Part shown: positions 62,622-64,000 of the stretch, in pieces
Numbering within the stretch: the stretch's first letter is position 1
How the letters are laid out: each line of letters opens with the position of its first letter
DNA from: Protula sp. h YS-2021
Lineage: Eukaryota > Annelida > Polychaeta > Sabellida > Serpulidae
Assembly: GCA_949752745.1 (NCBI GenBank)
Contig: OX457024.1
Span: forward strand, 109,668,219 to 109,732,218
Reading direction: 5' to 3'
DNA length: 64,000 bases
Notes under the pieces: model-generated
The model's input: the letters and a program-made list of their open reading frames with translations, nothing else
Database searches by the model: none
What the model was told of the DNA's origin: nothing
Translations under genes and position numbers: made by a program

Positions 62622-63000
62622 CTAACCGTTTTTGAGATAATGGACAACTTCCGGTTTTTCACCTTGACCATGACGGGAGGAGGTCAAGGTCACCGAAGTA
62701 CCTCTTATATAACGTCTTTTAGGCCTAAAGGGTCGAAAATAAGCTCAAAATCGCTCCATCTCTAACCGCTTTCGAGATAATGGTCAACTTCCGGTTTTTG
62801 ACCTTGCCCATGACGGAGGAGGTCAAGATCACCGAGGTACCTCTTATAGAACGTCTTTTAGGCCTAAAGGGTCGAAAATAAGCTCAAAATTGCTCTACCT
62901 CTAACCGTTTTCGAGATAATGGTCAACTTCCGGTTTTTGACCTTGACCATTACGGAGGAGGTCAAGGTCACCGTTCTATCTCTAACCGTTTTCGAGATAA
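62622..63000. repeat. 139-bp tandem repeat
   Basis: Units starting CTAACCGTTTTCGAGATAAT at 62622, 62761, 62900 and (partial) 62981, containing GACCTTGACCATGACGG and TTTTAGGCCTAAAGGGTCG. Confidence 0.85.
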
Positions 63001-63440
63001 TGGACAATTTTTCTCTAACGAAATTCAATATACAAAAGTCACATGAGCTTGACCTTGACACTAAATGTCGAGATTCCATCCATGATGTTACTGCCTACTG
63101 ACACCGTACACGTGTTGAAACAAGGATCTGAGCGCTATTTTCAGCAATTTTTCGTGATGGAATAGGTTTTTGAAAAAATATTTTGACCTCAATTTGACCT
63201 TGACCTTGAAGCTCAAGGTAAAAAATTTTGCGGATTTCACGACATCTCATCATCCTCTATCTCTGTGCCAAATTTCATTGTCCTACGTCAAATATCGTAG
63301 GAGGAGTTTTCTGGAAACCTCCGTGACGAAAAAAAAAAAGAAAAAAAAGGGAAGGAATAAACGGCCGGAAATTTTTGCAAAGCATACCCATTTGCAAACT
63401 ATGTTTGCAAGTGGGAATTAAAATGAAACCAGCAGTGAAA

Positions 63441-63572
<132 letters not shown>

Positions 63573-63867
63573 TGCCAGAGGAACAATGACCAGCGTTACA
63601 TGGTCCGATTATCAGAAAGCTTTTGAGCGTGTGTGATAGACGACTTAAACATGGCCTACTCGTGCTGTGGATATGGTGTATGTTGTTTTGAAATTTAAAA
63701 AAAGAAAAGAAGATGATGATATGAGAATTGCAAATTAACTTTTTAAAACTTGTCCTTGCATTTCACTGGTGGCCTTTCATTGATGAAACCCAGTTGTTAT
63801 CCTACCTTTGTTTAGTTTTCCAGCCCAATTTGTTCACAAGGGTCTCAACAACAGACTGAAGAAATAA

Positions 63868-63896
63868 CTAGACCGAATTCCGCTAGATAGCGGAAT
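63868..63896 (-). repeat. Helitron-like 3' end 2
   Basis: - strand hairpin ATTCCGCT / AGCGGAAT, spacer TCGGT, CTAG, then T. Compared with the copy at 62447 the stem differs by one compensated base pair. The rest of the element would lie beyond the window. Confidence 0.45.
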
Positions 63897-64000
63897 AACC
63901 CATTTGCAGAAACCACTAAAGATAATATTTGCATTAAACTATCACATTGCAATCCTTCTTTGCCGTCCTTTTGGCCCAACAGGTTAAAAATGAACCCAAA

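Overview
The window looks like genomic DNA of an animal, most likely a marine invertebrate (possibly lophotrochozoan, but nothing here is decisive). The evidence is single-copy host genes of animal type (a type II membrane GT92-family glycosyltransferase, a rhodopsin-class GPCR, a secreted protein split by a GT..AG intron), very abundant micro- and minisatellites, and animal mobile elements: Polinton/Maverick (adintovirus-like) elements, a BEL/Pao LTR retrotransposon, a hAT-like element, a MITE family, a LINE fragment and Helitron-like ends. Host genes occupy only about 4 kb of the 64 kb.

Region 1-15.2 kb is a nearly complete Polinton (Polinton-1). Its terminal inverted repeats contain ~162-bp tandem subrepeats. 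On the + strand lie a zinc-finger/protein-primed DNA polymerase B gene (two breaks), a PC4-like gene and three small PC4-like or related genes. Converging on the - strand is a tightly overlapping cassette: integrase (nonsense codon before the chromodomain), A32/FtsK-type packaging ATPase, two conserved small proteins, a small Cys-rich protein, a penton-like capsid protein, a small basic protein, the major capsid protein and an adenain-type protease. Further - strand accessory genes (12.1-14.8 kb) include a NADAR-domain protein, a PC4-like/zinc-ribbon protein, a 34-codon ORF and unrecognised proteins. Several TATA boxes (TATAAAAGG type) precede the accessory and early genes. Together the genes would copy the element (polymerase, ssDNA-binding PC4-like proteins), package it (ATPase, capsid proteins, protease) and insert it (integrase).

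Region 15.9-24.7 kb is a second Polinton (Polinton-2) in inverted, head-to-head orientation. It carries the same genes in mostly broken form and has lost two blocks: integrase+ATPase+108-aa protein, and major capsid+protease. It is cut off at its polymerase N-terminus by a BEL/Pao retrotransposon (about 24.67-30.97 kb, - strand, decayed).

Region 31-46.3 kb is host-type sequence: low-complexity tracts, a MITE copy (31.40 kb), minisatellites, the GT92 gene (34.77-36.37 kb, -), a 128-bp higher-order satellite (37.5-38.1 kb), a two-exon secreted-protein gene (40.51-43.09 kb, +) and a hAT-like non-autonomous element (43.217-45.110 kb).

Region 46.335-53.088 kb is the most unusual feature: a self-contained 6.75-kb element with ~2.3-kb terminal inverted repeats, AG...CT ends and a 6-bp target duplication (GGTATC). 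It sits inside a second copy of the same MITE whose uninterrupted copy at 31.4 kb serves as an empty site. It encodes only two proteins, a C2H2 zinc-finger/acidic protein and a PC4-like protein, in convergent orientation. Each arm carries a tRNA-like Pol III module, a TATA promoter, a 32-bp palindrome and several tandem arrays. It looks like a non-autonomous Polinton-class element that would be moved by proteins supplied in trans.

Region 53-64 kb holds a decayed LINE reverse transcriptase (54.1-55.6 kb), several minisatellites, an intronless GPCR gene (59.92-61.51 kb, -), a 139-bp tandem repeat and two Helitron-like 3' ends.
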